Notes: generated from the sequence alone by a model not told the origin. A stretch of DNA of 64,000 bases from Hyphomicrobiales bacterium (GCA_028290285.1 JAQGKD010000122.1:1-64000); one strand, 5' to 3'. Counted from the first letter of the stretch, positions 37,703 to 46,964 are shown. Numbers and translations: made by a program.

Positions 37703-37733
37703 AAAAACGCCGCCCCGGTCAGGGACGGCGTTT
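37703..37733 (-). terminator. Rho-independent terminator of fliJ
   Basis: An 8-bp outer stem (AAACGCCG with CGGCGTTT) extends by a further CCC-GGG after one mismatch. The A run at 37703-37707 becomes a U tract on the minus strand. It lies 29 bases beyond the fliJ stop. Confidence 0.8.
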
Positions 37734-37761
37734 GATGGGGAAAGCGATAAAAGGGCGAGGA

Positions 37762-38157
37762 TCAGGCCCGGGCGGCGCGCATGTTGCCGAGACCGGTCTC
37801 GCCCCGGTCCCGGATAAGATCCGAGGCCTTGTCGCGAACATCCATGGATTGCACCTTGCCGAGTTCGGCCACGGCATCTTCGAGGAGGGCTTTCGCCTCC
37901 TCGACCTGGCCGCGGAGCTCTCCGGTCGATTGATGCAGATTGTCACGGCGGCTGCGAGCCGCGCGCGCATAGGTCGAATAGGCGAAATGGGCTGGGTCGG
38001 TCACACCGGACCGGCTTTCCTCCACGGCGATCTCGCGGTCCAGGTCCGCAGCCATGCGCGAGAATTCCGCAATCATGGCTTCGATCTGGGCGACGCGCCG
38101 GCGCTTTTCTTCGACTTGGAACCGTTTTAGCCGGATGAGGGTATCCCGCGACTTCAT
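37762..38157 (-). CDS. fliJ: Flagellar export protein FliJ
   Basis: 131 residues, highly charged and almost wholly helical, as expected for the coiled-coil stalk that links the flagellar export ATPase FliI to the export gate. The N-terminal LIRLKRFQVEEKRRRVAQIE and the MIAEFSRMAADLDREI segment fit alphaproteobacterial FliJ. No other flagellar genes are in the window. It is transcribed away from ctrA across a 565-base regulatory region; adjacency of fliJ and ctrA is common in this group and suggests CtrA control of motility. Confidence 0.82.
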   Translation of the reverse strand: MKSRDTLIRLKRFQVEEKRRRVAQIEAMIAEFSRMAADLDREIAVEESRSGVTDPAHFAYSTYARAARSRRDNLHQSTGELRGQVEEAKALLEDAVAELGKVQSMDVRDKASDLIRDRGETGLGNMRAARA

Positions 38158-38722
38158 TACTCGTACTCCGAGACGCAGGTTGAAACAGCGGTTCGGGCGG
38201 CGTTCGCGCCCGGACCATTCAGCTCCGCGAGACACATTCACCATGACCCGGCAAAGTTGCTGGTTGGTTACCGGGATCGCTTCAATCTCAAAAAAGCCGC
38301 AAGCTCCGCTCCACGCCTGCCACCTATGGTATTCCTGCCACTGAACTGATTCGCGGTGGGCGGAGGGCGTTCCGTAAACCTCATGTTAACCGCCGTTCTT
38401 AACAATCAGCCTCGGATGGCCATGTGGAGCTCGCTCCGGGCCGGCAGTTCGATAGTAGTGTGTCGGGAGAGTCGTTTAACGCTCGTCGTTAAACGGGTTT
38501 GTGAGCAGTGGTTCAGGGGTTTTTGTGTGGACTTTCAGGGGTTTGAACGGGCTTCCGTATAAATGCCGTGCCGCACTTGCCTCTACGAATCATTGTTTGT
38601 TAACCATTTCCCGTTAAGGTTTACGAGCCGGAATTTGGACGGGCATTCGCCCGACATGGAAGCCGCGCTGCCGGAGAGTTCGCGTTGCCGCGAACCTTCG
38701 GGGGCAAGGGTGGGGACCTCAC
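38158..38722. promoter_or_regulatory. Regulatory region between fliJ and ctrA
   Basis: 565 bases without a supportable gene. It holds two GANTC sites (38348-38352 and 38587-38591); an exact TTAACCAT CtrA-type motif at 38600-38607, followed by another TTAA at 38614; TTAA pairs 9 bases apart at 38386/38399 and 38476/38489; and a 9-bp inverted repeat at 38473-38495. This arrangement suits an autoregulated, methylation-sensitive ctrA promoter. Exact transcription starts cannot be placed. Confidence 0.6.
38473..38495. repeat. Inverted repeat CGTTTAACG-N5-CGTTAAACG
   Basis: The 9-bp arms are perfectly complementary (38473-38481 and 38487-38495) with spacer CTCGT. Each arm contains TTAA, the CtrA half-site, with 9 bases between the two TTAA. 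It lies 228 bases upstream of the ctrA start. Confidence 0.7.
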
Positions 38723-39424
38723 ATGCGCGTACTTTTGATCGAAGACGACAGCGCTACCGCGCAGAGCATCGAATTGATGCTCAAGTCCGAAAATTTTAAT
38801 GTCTATACGACCGACCTCGGAGAAGAGGGGATCGATCTCGGCAAGCTCTATGATTACGACATCATCTTGCTCGATCTGAACCTGCCTGACATGTCCGGCT
38901 ACGAGGTGCTGCGCACTTTGCGCGTTGCAAAGGTCAAGACTCCGATCCTCATCCTGTCCGGCCTCGCCGGCATCGAGGACAAGGTGAAGGGCCTCGGCTT
39001 CGGCGCCGACGACTACCTGACGAAGCCCTTCCACAAGGACGAGCTGGTCGCGCGCATCCATGCGATCGTGCGCCGGTCCAAGGGGCATGCCCAGTCGGTC
39101 ATCACGACTGGAGATCTCATCGTCAATCTCGACCAGAAAACGGTCGAGGTCTCCGGCTCCCGCGTTCATCTGACCGGCAAAGAATACCAGATGCTCGAAC
39201 TGCTTTCTTTGCGGAAGGGCACCACGCTCACCAAGGAGATGTTCCTGAACCATCTCTACGGCGGCATGGACGAGCCGGAACTCAAGATCATCGACGTCTT
39301 CATCTGCAAATTGCGCAAGAAGCTCGCCAACGCGAGTCAGGGCCGCAATTACATCGAGACGGTCTGGGGACGCGGCTATGTGCTGCGCGAGCCCAATGAC
39401 GTGGAAGAGCGCATCACGGCCTAA
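38723..39424 (+). CDS. ctrA: Cell-cycle master response regulator CtrA
   Basis: 233 residues, the normal CtrA length. CtrA is an OmpR-family DNA-binding regulator that silences the replication origin and activates flagellar, pilus and division genes. The receiver opens with [17 protein letters not shown], has acceptor Asp51 as in Caulobacter, [10 protein letters not shown] at the Thr/Ser position and TKPFHKDEL with the conserved Lys. The winged-helix output domain (~125-225) includes [19 protein letters not shown] and GRGYVLREP. ChpT, which phosphorylates CtrA, and its inhibitor SciP are both in this window. Confidence 0.97.
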   Translation: MRVLLIEDDSATAQSIELMLKSENFNVYTTDLGEEGIDLGKLYDYDIILLDLNLPDMSGYEVLRTLRVAKVKTPILILSGLAGIEDKVKGLGFGADDYLTKPFHKDELVARIHAIVRRSKGHAQSVITTGDLIVNLDQKTVEVSGSRVHLTGKEYQMLELLSLRKGTTLTKEMFLNHLYGGMDEPELKIIDVFICKLRKKLANASQGRNYIETVWGRGYVLREPNDVEERITA

Positions 39425-39448
39425 GCCGCGGCAGCCTCCCTATCCATC

Positions 39449-39481
39449 AAAGAGCCTCATGGTCCCCATGAGGCTCTTTTT
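39449..39481 (+). terminator. Rho-independent terminator of ctrA
   Basis: A long stem (about 14 bp, AAGAGCCTCATGG with its complement) and a 3-base loop are followed by TTTTT. It lies between the convergent ctrA and mntH genes and may act in both directions. Confidence 0.88.
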
Positions 39482-39496
39482 GCGTGGGGAGGCCTG

Positions 39497-40891
39497 TCAG
39501 CCAAGGATGGTATCGTACAGGAGCTTGACGTTGAGGGCGACGATCAGGCCGGCGATAGCCCAGGCGAGCGCCCCATGGGCCCGTGAGATGGCGAAGGGTC
39601 CCATGGTTTTCCGGTTCGAGACGAACTGGACGAGCGGAATGATCGCAAATGGGAGCTGCATGGACAGGACCACCTGGCTCAGGATCAGCAGCCTCGTGGT
39701 GCCGTCGTCGCCGTAGAGGGCGCTCACGGCGAGGACTGGCAGAATAGCCGCGCCTCGCGTCATCAGGCGCTGAACCCATGGGCGCATCCGCAGGTCGAGA
39801 AATCCTTCCATGATGATCTGGCCGGCAAGCGTGCCGGTGACGGTCGAATTCAGCCCCGAGGCCAGCAGGGCCACGCCGAACAGCGTCGCGGCCAGGCCGA
39901 CACCGAGTGCGGGCGCCAGCAACTCGTAGGCCTGTTCGATGTCGGCCACGTCCGTGCGGCCGCTCTTGTAGAAGACGCTTGCAGCGAGCACCAGAATGGC
40001 GCCGTTGACGAAGAGCGCGAGCATCAGCGCAAGGGTGGAGTCGATCGTTGCCCAGCGGATCGCGTCGCGCCGGCCCGACTCGTTGCGCTCATAGGCACGG
40101 GTCTGGACGATCGATGAGTGCAGATAAAGATTGTGCGGCATGACGGTGGCGCCGATGATGCCGATGGCGATGTAGAGCATGGCCGGGTTGCGGGCCAGTT
40201 CGCCCGCGCCGAGCAGGCTGCCGCCCATTTCCCGCAAGCTCGGCCCCGATATCGCGATTTCAAAGATGAAACACGCCGTAATCGTCAGGATCAGGACGAT
40301 GATAAAGGCTTCGAGCCAGCGAAATCCCTTCTGCATGAGCATGAGTACGAAGAACGCGTCGAGCGCTGTGATCAGGCAGCCCCAGACCAAGGGGATGCCG
40401 AACAGGAGCTTCAGCGCGATAGCCGTGCCGATCACCTCGGCGAGATCGCAGGCGATGATCGCCACCTGGCAGGCGCCGTAGAGGAGGAAGTTCAGGGATC
40501 GCGGGTAATAGGCCCGGCAGGCCTGCGCGAGATCGAGGCCCGTCGATATCCCGAGGCGCGCCGCCAGGGCCTGGAGCACGATGGCCATGAGATTGGACAG
40601 GAGAATCACGCTGAGCAGCGTGTAGCCGAATTGCGAACCGCCCGTGATCGACGTCGCCCAGTTGCCTGGATCCATATAGCCGACGGACACAAGATATCCT
40701 GGGCCGGCGAAGGCCAGGAACTTCTTCAGGTTGGACGCGAGGGCGGGCACGGGGATGCTGGAATTGTGCTCGCCGAGGCTGGCGCGCGCTTTGCCCTTCA
40801 GGAAGAGCGGGGTGTGATCCTCCGCCGATGTCGCAATATCCTCGATCGTCACCTTCGACCCCTCATTGCCCGTGGGTTTCTTCTTCCCCAT
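39497..40891 (-). CDS. mntH: Nramp-family Mn2+/H+ transporter MntH
   Basis: 464 residues with about 11 membrane helices. It imports manganese with protons. The Nramp metal-binding motifs are present: [13 protein letters not shown] in the first helix (~72) and [15 protein letters not shown] in the sixth (~250). A hydrophilic ~55-residue N-terminus precedes the first helix. It is divergent from the mntR regulator gene, with a palindromic operator next to its start codon, so repression by Mn-loaded MntR is expected. Confidence 0.93.
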   Translation of the reverse strand: MGKKKPTGNEGSKVTIEDIATSAEDHTPLFLKGKARASLGEHNSSIPVPALASNLKKFLAFAGPGYLVSVGYMDPGNWATSITGGSQFGYTLLSVILLSNLMAIVLQALAARLGISTGLDLAQACRAYYPRSLNFLLYGACQVAIIACDLAEVIGTAIALKLLFGIPLVWGCLITALDAFFVLMLMQKGFRWLEAFIIVLILTITACFIFEIAISGPSLREMGGSLLGAGELARNPAMLYIAIGIIGATVMPHNLYLHSSIVQTRAYERNESGRRDAIRWATIDSTLALMLALFVNGAILVLAASVFYKSGRTDVADIEQAYELLAPALGVGLAATLFGVALLASGLNSTVTGTLAGQIIMEGFLDLRMRPWVQRLMTRGAAILPVLAVSALYGDDGTTRLLILSQVVLSMQLPFAIIPLVQFVSNRKTMGPFAISRAHGALAWAIAGLIVALNVKLLYDTILG

Positions 40892-40900
40892 GCCTCAAAG

Positions 40901-40916
40901 TGTAGCCCTTGCTACA
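40901..40916. promoter_or_regulatory. Candidate MntR operator
   Basis: A perfect inverted repeat, TGTAGC-CCTT-GCTACA, lies 10 bases from the mntH start codon, between mntH and mntR. It resembles the E. coli MntR box (core ATAGC-N4-GCTAT). Confidence 0.65.
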
Positions 40917-41007
40917 TGTTGGGCAGGGTTGCAAGATGTCAAGGCGGGTTGTAAGCCGCCACCGGTGGTGGTGCTTGGGCACGGACCGCGTGATCGGGTC
41001 CCTGAGC

Positions 41008-41499
41008 ATGGTGACGAAAACGACTTCCGGGAAATCGCCCTCGGCCTCGAACGATTCTGCTGCGCCGTCCAGTGAGATGCCGTCCGAGGCCGCGCAGGCG
41101 CGCCGGTTCGGCAAGGCGCGTTCGGCCCAGTCCACAGCGCTGCTGGAGGACTATGTCGAGTTGATATCTGATCTGCTGGGCACTGCCGGGGAGGCGCGGC
41201 CGACAGATGTCGCCCGCCGGTTCGGCGTCTCGCATGCCACTGCCATCAAGACGATTGCGCGGCTGAGGCGCGAGGGCCTCGCGACATCGCGCCCCTATCG
41301 CGGCGTGTTCCTCACCGAGGCCGGAATGGCGCTCGCCGAGAGGGTGCGCCGCCGTCATCGCCTGGTGGTCGATCTTCTGGTTGCGGTCGGCGTGCCCTCC
41401 GATTCGGCCGAGGCCGATGCCGAGGGCATCGAGCATCATGTCTCGGACACGGCGCTCGCGGCCTTCAGCGCCTTTCTGGGTCGCAAGGACAGCGATTGA
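41008..41499 (+). CDS. mntR: Manganese-responsive regulator MntR (DtxR family)
   Basis: 163 residues from the ATG at 41008; an ATG at 41077 is the other option, and the true start is uncertain. The sequence aligns with E. coli MntR through LLEDYVELISDLL, a winged helix-turn-helix (RPTDVARRFGVSHATAIKTIARLRREGL), RGVFLTEAGMALAERVRRRH and EGIEHHVSD, which carries the Glu/His Mn ligands. It represses mntH when manganese is sufficient. It is convergent with the CheY-like gene to its right. Confidence 0.88.
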   Translation: MVTKTTSGKSPSASNDSAAPSSEMPSEAAQARRFGKARSAQSTALLEDYVELISDLLGTAGEARPTDVARRFGVSHATAIKTIARLRREGLATSRPYRGVFLTEAGMALAERVRRRHRLVVDLLVAVGVPSDSAEADAEGIEHHVSDTALAAFSAFLGRKDSD

Positions 41500-41865
41500 T
41501 CAGACCAGGCCGATCTCTTCGAATTTGGAGACCACGATCTGCCGGTCGAAGGGCTTCATGATGTATTCGTCAGCGCCCGCATGAATCGCCCGTGCGATAT
41601 GCGCGATGTCGTTCTCGGTTGTACAGAAGACGACCTTCGGCGTCATGCCGCCGGGCATGCGGCGCAATTCGCGGAGGAACTCGTACCCGTCCATAACGGG
41701 CATGTTCCAGTCGAGAAGGATGGCGTCCGGCATGGCCAGCGCGCAGGCCTCCAGACCGATCTGGCCGTTTTCCGCCTCGGTGATCTCGAAGTGCAGGCTT
41801 TCGAGTATGCGGCGCGCCACCTTGCGGATGACACTGGAATCGTCGACGACCAGAACCTGTTTCAT
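41500..41865 (-). CDS. CheY-like response regulator
   Basis: 121 residues, a single receiver domain. The acidic pocket VLVVDDSS (Asp8, Asp9), acceptor Asp in ILLDWNMPVMDG (~52), Thr in VFCTTEND (~82) and Lys in IMKPFD (~104) are all present. It is the last gene of a minus-strand set cheA-cheW-cheY, 18 bases downstream of cheW. It should receive phosphate from the adjacent CheA. No CheB, CheR or methyl-accepting receptor is in the window, so the output (flagella or another function) is open. The stop adjoins the mntR stop. Confidence 0.88.
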   Translation of the reverse strand: MKQVLVVDDSSVIRKVARRILESLHFEITEAENGQIGLEACALAMPDAILLDWNMPVMDGYEFLRELRRMPGGMTPKVVFCTTENDIAHIARAIHAGADEYIMKPFDRQIVVSKFEEIGLV

Positions 41866-41883
41866 GGAAATGACCTCTAGTGG

Positions 41884-42402
41884 TTACGGGCTGGCCAGCC
41901 CGGCCATCGGCCGGGTGCTGCTGGAAAAAGACATAAGGGCTGATAGATCGAGCACGGACAGAATCCGGTCTTCGAGGTAATAGATTTGACGGGTCAGTGC
42001 GTTGCGAGACGAATCGACATTCGCCGGCATCGGAAGGCGCTGCGAGGGCATCAGGTCGATGACGTCTTCAACATCGTCGACGACCAGCGCGTAATTTTCG
42101 CCTTCATGCTGCAGGCCGACCGCGAGCGCACCGCAGATCTTGGCTTCTCGAGCAAGGCCGAGCCGCTGGCGCATGCTGACCGTCGTGACGATCGTGCCAC
42201 GCAAGTTGATGAGCCCCACGATTTCAGGCGGGGCCATGGGCACGGGCGTGAAGGCGTCGACGGTGAAAACCGAAAAGACGCTGGATATCGGCAGGCCGAA
42301 CCACTCGCCGCCGGAGGTGAACGTAAAGGCCCCCATGTCGCGAGCCGCTGATGTGGAGACAGGCGCGGGTTGGAGCGAGCCGGTGTAGGGACGCGCGCTC
42401 AT
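41884..42402 (-). CDS. cheW: Chemotaxis coupling protein CheW
   Basis: 172 residues. A CheW domain starts at ~residue 22 (FTFTSGGEWFGLPISSVFSVF) and continues with EIVGLINLRGTIVTTVSMRQRLGL, the conserved core, to ILSVLDLSAL. An N-terminal ~20-residue extension precedes it. CheW links receptors to the CheA kinase at the inner membrane. Its start overlaps the cheA stop by 4 bases, so the two are translationally coupled. Confidence 0.9.
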   Translation of the reverse strand: MSARPYTGSLQPAPVSTSAARDMGAFTFTSGGEWFGLPISSVFSVFTVDAFTPVPMAPPEIVGLINLRGTIVTTVSMRQRLGLAREAKICGALAVGLQHEGENYALVVDDVEDVIDLMPSQRLPMPANVDSSRNALTRQIYYLEDRILSVLDLSALMSFSSSTRPMAGLASP

Positions 42403-44936
42403 GCGGCAGCCTCTTCAATGATGCGTTGCTCGATCGCGTGCGAATTGAAGGCCGTGGTGCTCACCAGCTCCGCCAGTTTCGCGACGAGGGAGCGGCGGTC
42501 GAATTTTCCGACGACTCCCTTCATTCCCGCTGCCTCCGCGGCGTGCTGGACGGCTGGGGCAGCGTGGGCGTCCAGCGCCAGCACGGGGAGGTGTTTCCTG
42601 CGCGGGTCGGCAAGAAGGCTCTTCGTGAAGGTGTAGCCGTCCATGTCGGGCATATCGATGTCGGTCAGGACGACGTCGAATTCCGCACCTTTGCGGAACA
42701 TGACGAGAGCCTCGGCCGCGCTCTCGGCGGTCGTGACTCGGTATCCCTCCGCCGTCAGGATCGGCGCAAGCATGTCGCGGAAAAAACGCTTGTCGTCTAC
42801 GAGCAGAACCTGGAACCGGCGGGCATGGCCGCGCAGGAATGCGCCAGGGCGCGCCAGCTGCATGAAGAATGTGATATCCAGCAGCTCGATCATCTGACCG
42901 TTGATCATGGCGTTGCCGATGACGCCGGGCGATTCCGCGGCGATCTGGATGTCCAGATGCTCCTCGACGATGTCGACGATTTCATGGGCTGCGATGCCCA
43001 TCGGCTCGCCGCCCACACTCACGACCAGAATGTGGTGCTCTGAAGCGCCCGTCGCCGCATCCTCGGAGAACACGATGGGCATCAGAACCGTGCCGTCGCG
43101 GATCACCTTGATGGAGCCGCTTTCCTCGACCCTGCCCGCCTCGATCGTTTCGATTCTCGTGATGAGCGACAAGGGCAGGCCCTTGACCGGGCCGCAGGGC
43201 CGCGTCTTGAAAAGGACGAGCTGGGTCCGTTCAGCGACAGCCACGAATGTGTCCTGTTCGGCCGCAACGCTAAAATTGTTCTTGCGATCCATGCCGAGGC
43301 GCACGGAGAGGCCGGCGGGATCCACGATCAGCACGACCGACCCGTCGCCGAGCATCGTGTTGCCCGAAAAGGCCGTCAGGTGGGAAAGCGCGCTGGCAAG
43401 AGGCTTCACGACGACTTCGATGACCTCGAAAACAGTGTCCACGAGAACGCCGAAGGACTGGGATCCGACACGCATCACGACGACGATGGGATCAATTCGT
43501 TCGCCGGGCAGGGGAAGCTGCAATTCATGTGCGAGATCGAGGACCGGCAGCATCTGGTGGCCACGCCGAAGCAGAAGGGCGCCCTGGATGCTGACCAGCG
43601 ACGATCCGCTCTGGTCTGATGTTCCCACCACCTCGATGACTGCGTGTTGGGGGATTGCGAGCCGTTGCCGGGAGCATTCGACGATGAGGGCAGGAGCGAT
43701 CGCCAGGGTGAGCGGGATTTTGAGTGTGAAGGTGGTGCCGCGCCCGGCGACGGTCGCGATGGAGACCGTTCCGCCGATCGCCTCGATGCTGTCGCGTACG
43801 ACATCAAGGCCGATACCGCGGCCGGATATGGTGGTGATCTCGGTGGAGGTCGAAAAGCCGGGCGCGAAAATGAAGCGGCAGATATCCTCGCTGCCCATGC
43901 GTGCGAGTTCCTGCTCCGTGGCAAGGCCACGCCGGCGGACGCGATCCGCGATTCGACCGACATTGAGTCCGCGCCCGTCGTCGAACACGATGATCTTGAT
44001 GTGGCCGGCCTCGTGGGATGCAGAAAGGCGGATCGTTCCGGTGGGTGTCTTGCCGCACGCGATGCGTTCGGCCTCTGATTCTAGGCCGTGGTCCGCGCAA
44101 TTGCGGATCATGTGCATCAGGGGCTCGCGAACCAGCTCGATCAGCTGACGATCGAGTTCCGTGCTGGCGCCTTCGGTCTCCAGATTGATTTTCTTGCCGA
44201 GTTGCCGCGACAGGCCGCGCAGGAGGCGCGGCATCGTGCCGAACAGGCGTCCGATCGGCTGCATCCGCGCCCGCATGACACCGTCCTGCAGGTCGCTCGT
44301 GAGGGCGTTCAGCCGCAGGATGGGCGCCTTGAGTTCGCTCTCGACTGTATCTCGCGTCAGCTCCATGAGCTGGTTGCGCGTGAGCACCAGCTCGGAAACG
44401 AGCGCCATGATCTGTTCGAGGGCAGGAACGGCAACCCTGATGGTGGAAGGATCGCGTGCGGGCGACCCCGCATTCAGTGGGGCCGCAGCCGAAAGCGTCT
44501 CGGTCGCGGGCTCCTCCTGGGGTGCAGGTTCGGCGGCCCACTCCGTCTGGTGGGGCTGGGTCTCCAGCCCGGCTTCAAGCTTGCCGATCAATTCCCCGTC
44601 GTCCCCGGGAGGTTCGACGCCGGTCCGGGCCAACTGGGAGAGGATTTCGCGAAACGTGTCGATGGCTGCGAGGATAAGGTTGACGCGCTCGGGCGTAGGC
44701 GCGGCCCCGTCGCGCATGCGCGTGATCAGCGCCTCGGCGGCATGGGCCAACCGGCCCAACCGGTCGAGGCCAAGGAAGCCGCAGGTGCCCTTGATGGAAT
44801 GCGCGAGGCGGAAAACGTCCGCGACGGCGCGCGGGTCTTCCGGATTTTTTTCGAAATGAACGAGATGAGCGTCGACCGCCTCGAGTTGCTCGGCGGTCTC
44901 GCTCAAAAAGTCATTCAGGAGGTCGTCCATCGACAA
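42399..44936 (-). CDS. cheA: Hybrid chemotaxis histidine kinase CheA with C-terminal receiver
   Basis: 845 residues. Domains in order: Hpt (~1-105, AHSIKGTCGF with phospho-acceptor His46), a Pro/Ala/Glu-rich linker, dimerisation helices (~165-230), the ATPase (~230-410, MIRNCADHGLE, DDGRGL, GRGIGLDVV), a CheW-like domain (~410-550), a second CheW-like region (~560-690) and a receiver (~700-825). The receiver keeps LLVDD, the acceptor in VLTDIDMPDMDG and the Lys in GKFD, but the usual Thr/Ser is Asp (VLALDAH). Overlaps cheW by 4 bases; no methylation or receptor genes are adjacent. chpT lies 75 bases upstream on the same strand. Confidence 0.92.
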   Translation of the reverse strand: MSMDDLLNDFLSETAEQLEAVDAHLVHFEKNPEDPRAVADVFRLAHSIKGTCGFLGLDRLGRLAHAAEALITRMRDGAAPTPERVNLILAAIDTFREILSQLARTGVEPPGDDGELIGKLEAGLETQPHQTEWAAEPAPQEEPATETLSAAAPLNAGSPARDPSTIRVAVPALEQIMALVSELVLTRNQLMELTRDTVESELKAPILRLNALTSDLQDGVMRARMQPIGRLFGTMPRLLRGLSRQLGKKINLETEGASTELDRQLIELVREPLMHMIRNCADHGLESEAERIACGKTPTGTIRLSASHEAGHIKIIVFDDGRGLNVGRIADRVRRRGLATEQELARMGSEDICRFIFAPGFSTSTEITTISGRGIGLDVVRDSIEAIGGTVSIATVAGRGTTFTLKIPLTLAIAPALIVECSRQRLAIPQHAVIEVVGTSDQSGSSLVSIQGALLLRRGHQMLPVLDLAHELQLPLPGERIDPIVVVMRVGSQSFGVLVDTVFEVIEVVVKPLASALSHLTAFSGNTMLGDGSVVLIVDPAGLSVRLGMDRKNNFSVAAEQDTFVAVAERTQLVLFKTRPCGPVKGLPLSLITRIETIEAGRVEESGSIKVIRDGTVLMPIVFSEDAATGASEHHILVVSVGGEPMGIAAHEIVDIVEEHLDIQIAAESPGVIGNAMINGQMIELLDITFFMQLARPGAFLRGHARRFQVLLVDDKRFFRDMLAPILTAEGYRVTTAESAAEALVMFRKGAEFDVVLTDIDMPDMDGYTFTKSLLADPRRKHLPVLALDAHAAPAVQHAAEAAGMKGVVGKFDRRSLVAKLAELVSTTAFNSHAIEQRIIEEAAA

Positions 44937-45011
44937 GGCTCACGGCACGCGCGGAGGCGCATGTTCGCGGCCGAGTGTCCATGGAAACAGTTAATGGAGC
45001 TTTGCCGGAAC

Positions 45012-45692
45012 TCAGGCGGACGCTTCTGGGCTCTCGACGACGGCGTCCGGAACCGCGGCGGTCGCGGCGATCACGACGCCTTCGGGGCTCGCCTCAATCG
45101 CGACATGCATGCCCGCCGCGCGGGCTACGAGGCCCGTGTAGAAGGCCTGGATGCCATGCGCATCGACAGAATCGTTCTCGGGCGTGCCGGCGACGAGGGC
45201 GGGGATGCCGTGGGCGAGGCGGGCATTCGGGCCCTTGGCGTCGAGACGGATGGCGGTCGTGTCGCCTTCGCCCGTGATCGTCACTTCGATCACGCCGCCG
45301 CGCGGGATCGCCGCCGCTGCGATCAGGCAGAGGTTGAGGATCAGCTTGACCTTGTTCTTGGGCATCAGCAGGCGCGCTGCATTCCAGACGATCTTCGTGC
45401 GGTCGTCCGAGAACAGGCCGCGCGCGACGCTCTCCGCGTCACCCGTGTCGATCGACGCCCCGGCGGAACCCGCCGCGCCGAAGGCGAGGCGGCAGAATTG
45501 CAGCCGGGCCGAAGCCGTGCGGGCGCTTTTCTTGATCAGGTCGATGGCGAAGGCGCGCATATCCGCATCCTTCTCGTCCTCGAGCACCTCGAGCCCGTTG
45601 ACGATCGCTCCCACGGGCGAAATGACGTCGTGACACACCCGCGAACAGAGCAGGGCGGCGAGGTCGAGAGGATCGAGCGCAAGAATCGACAT
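45012..45692 (-). CDS. chpT: Histidine phosphotransferase ChpT
   Basis: 226 residues, the usual ChpT length. ChpT passes phosphate from the CckA kinase to CtrA and CpdR. The first helix contains LLCSRVCHDVISPVGAIVNGLEVL, with phospho-acceptor His21 followed by the typical Asp; the C-terminal half is a degenerate kinase ATPase-like fold without a G box. It is upstream of cheA on the same strand. Its presence with ctrA and sciP within 10 kb concentrates much of the CtrA pathway here; cckA itself is not in the window. Confidence 0.92.
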   Translation of the reverse strand: MSILALDPLDLAALLCSRVCHDVISPVGAIVNGLEVLEDEKDADMRAFAIDLIKKSARTASARLQFCRLAFGAAGSAGASIDTGDAESVARGLFSDDRTKIVWNAARLLMPKNKVKLILNLCLIAAAAIPRGGVIEVTITGEGDTTAIRLDAKGPNARLAHGIPALVAGTPENDSVDAHGIQAFYTGLVARAAGMHVAIEASPEGVVIAATAAVPDAVVESPEASA

Positions 45693-45950
45693 GGCATATA
45701 TCCGTGTGAACGCGCATTCGAGCGCAGGTGAGGCGAACGCGATACGAGCGGGCCGATCTCAGGCGCAGGCTTGGCTTTCGTGCCTGAACGGCACGCGAAT
45801 CAGTCACCGCGCGGCCAATATCGACTGGGGTTTGATAGCCTTCGCAGGACCGCTTGAAAAGCCGCGCCGGGCCAGCCGCCTGTCCGGCCGCTGCAACGCA
45901 GCACGTTTAGGGTCTTGAGCCGGACTCGATTCGGGAGCAGTGAAGAGAGT

Positions 45951-46784
45951 ATGAGACCGATCTTACTTGCCCCCGATCATGCCGCGCTCGCGGAGGTTTT
46001 CACCCGTGTCGCGGTCGAGGCCGGTGCCATCGTCATGGCTGTCTACAGCCAGGAATTCACGGTGCGTGCCAAAGCCGACCGGAGCCCCGTCTGCGATGCC
46101 GACGAAAAGTCCGAGGCCTTGATCGTGGCGCGGCTCGAGTCGGCCTTTCCGGGCCTGCCCGTGGTCGCCGAAGAATCCGTCGCGCGTGGGCTGGTGCCCG
46201 ACCTAGGTCCGGATCTCATCCTTGTCGATCCGCTCGACGGCACGCGCGAATTCGCCAAGCGGAATGGTGAGTTCACGATCAATATAGCGCTCGTCCATGA
46301 CGGTGAGCCCACTTGCGCCGTGGTCTATGCGCCAGCCCGTGGCCGGCTCTGGGTCGCGCAAGACGGCGCAGCCTACGTTTGCGACGTCCCACCCGGGGGG
46401 CAGGTGCCGGCCGTATCAGACATGCAGCCGATTCACGTCCGGGCGCTGGGTTCGCGCGATCCCGTTGCCGTGGTCAGCCGTTCCCACCGCAACGACGCGA
46501 CCGAGGCCCTTATGCAGCAACTCGGTATAAAGGACATGCGTGAAGCCGGATCGGCGCTGAAGTTCTGCCTGATCGCGGAAGGCGATGCCGATATCTACCC
46601 ACGGATCGGCCGGACCATGGAATGGGACATCGCGGCGGGCGACGCCGTCCTGCGCGCGGCGGGCGGCATAGTCACCAAGCTCGACGGCTCGTCGCTCGTC
46701 TATGGCCGTCGCGACCTTGAGTTTGCCTGCCCCGATTTCATCGCCTTCGGCGACCGGGCCGCTGCGCTCAAGCTGGTCGACTGA
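45951..46784 (+). CDS. cysQ: 3'(2'),5'-bisphosphate nucleotidase CysQ (inositol monophosphatase family)
   Basis: 277 residues from the ATG at 45951, with GAAGAGAG just upstream. CysQ removes the 3'-phosphate from PAP, a by-product of sulfate assimilation, with Mg. Metal-binding motifs are VVAEES (~66) and LVDPLDGTREFAKRNGEF (~87), and the C-terminal MEWDIAAGDAVLRAAGG (~224) supplies a further Asp. General inositol monophosphatase activity is the alternative. Two adjacent GANTC sites lie 19-28 bases upstream of the start. Confidence 0.88.
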   Translation: MRPILLAPDHAALAEVFTRVAVEAGAIVMAVYSQEFTVRAKADRSPVCDADEKSEALIVARLESAFPGLPVVAEESVARGLVPDLGPDLILVDPLDGTREFAKRNGEFTINIALVHDGEPTCAVVYAPARGRLWVAQDGAAYVCDVPPGGQVPAVSDMQPIHVRALGSRDPVAVVSRSHRNDATEALMQQLGIKDMREAGSALKFCLIAEGDADIYPRIGRTMEWDIAAGDAVLRAAGGIVTKLDGSSLVYGRRDLEFACPDFIAFGDRAAALKLVD

Positions 46785-46964
46785 AGAGACCGCAACGGTT
46801 CGTTAACCCTGAGCGGTTCAGGCTGACGCGAAAGGGCTTGTGACCGCGAATAGGGTCCGATTCGCGTTGGCTCTGCCATTTCGCGGCCAAGTTCCCCTGT
46901 CAGTCTGATCTCGTCGCCGGGAAGGCAGCGTTCCGTTCACGGCGACCGAACAAGGATCTGAACC

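Noticed and set aside
40909-41007. Longer MntR starting at a TTG at 40909
   Set aside because: It would start inside the palindromic operator, and the added residues have no similarity to MntR.
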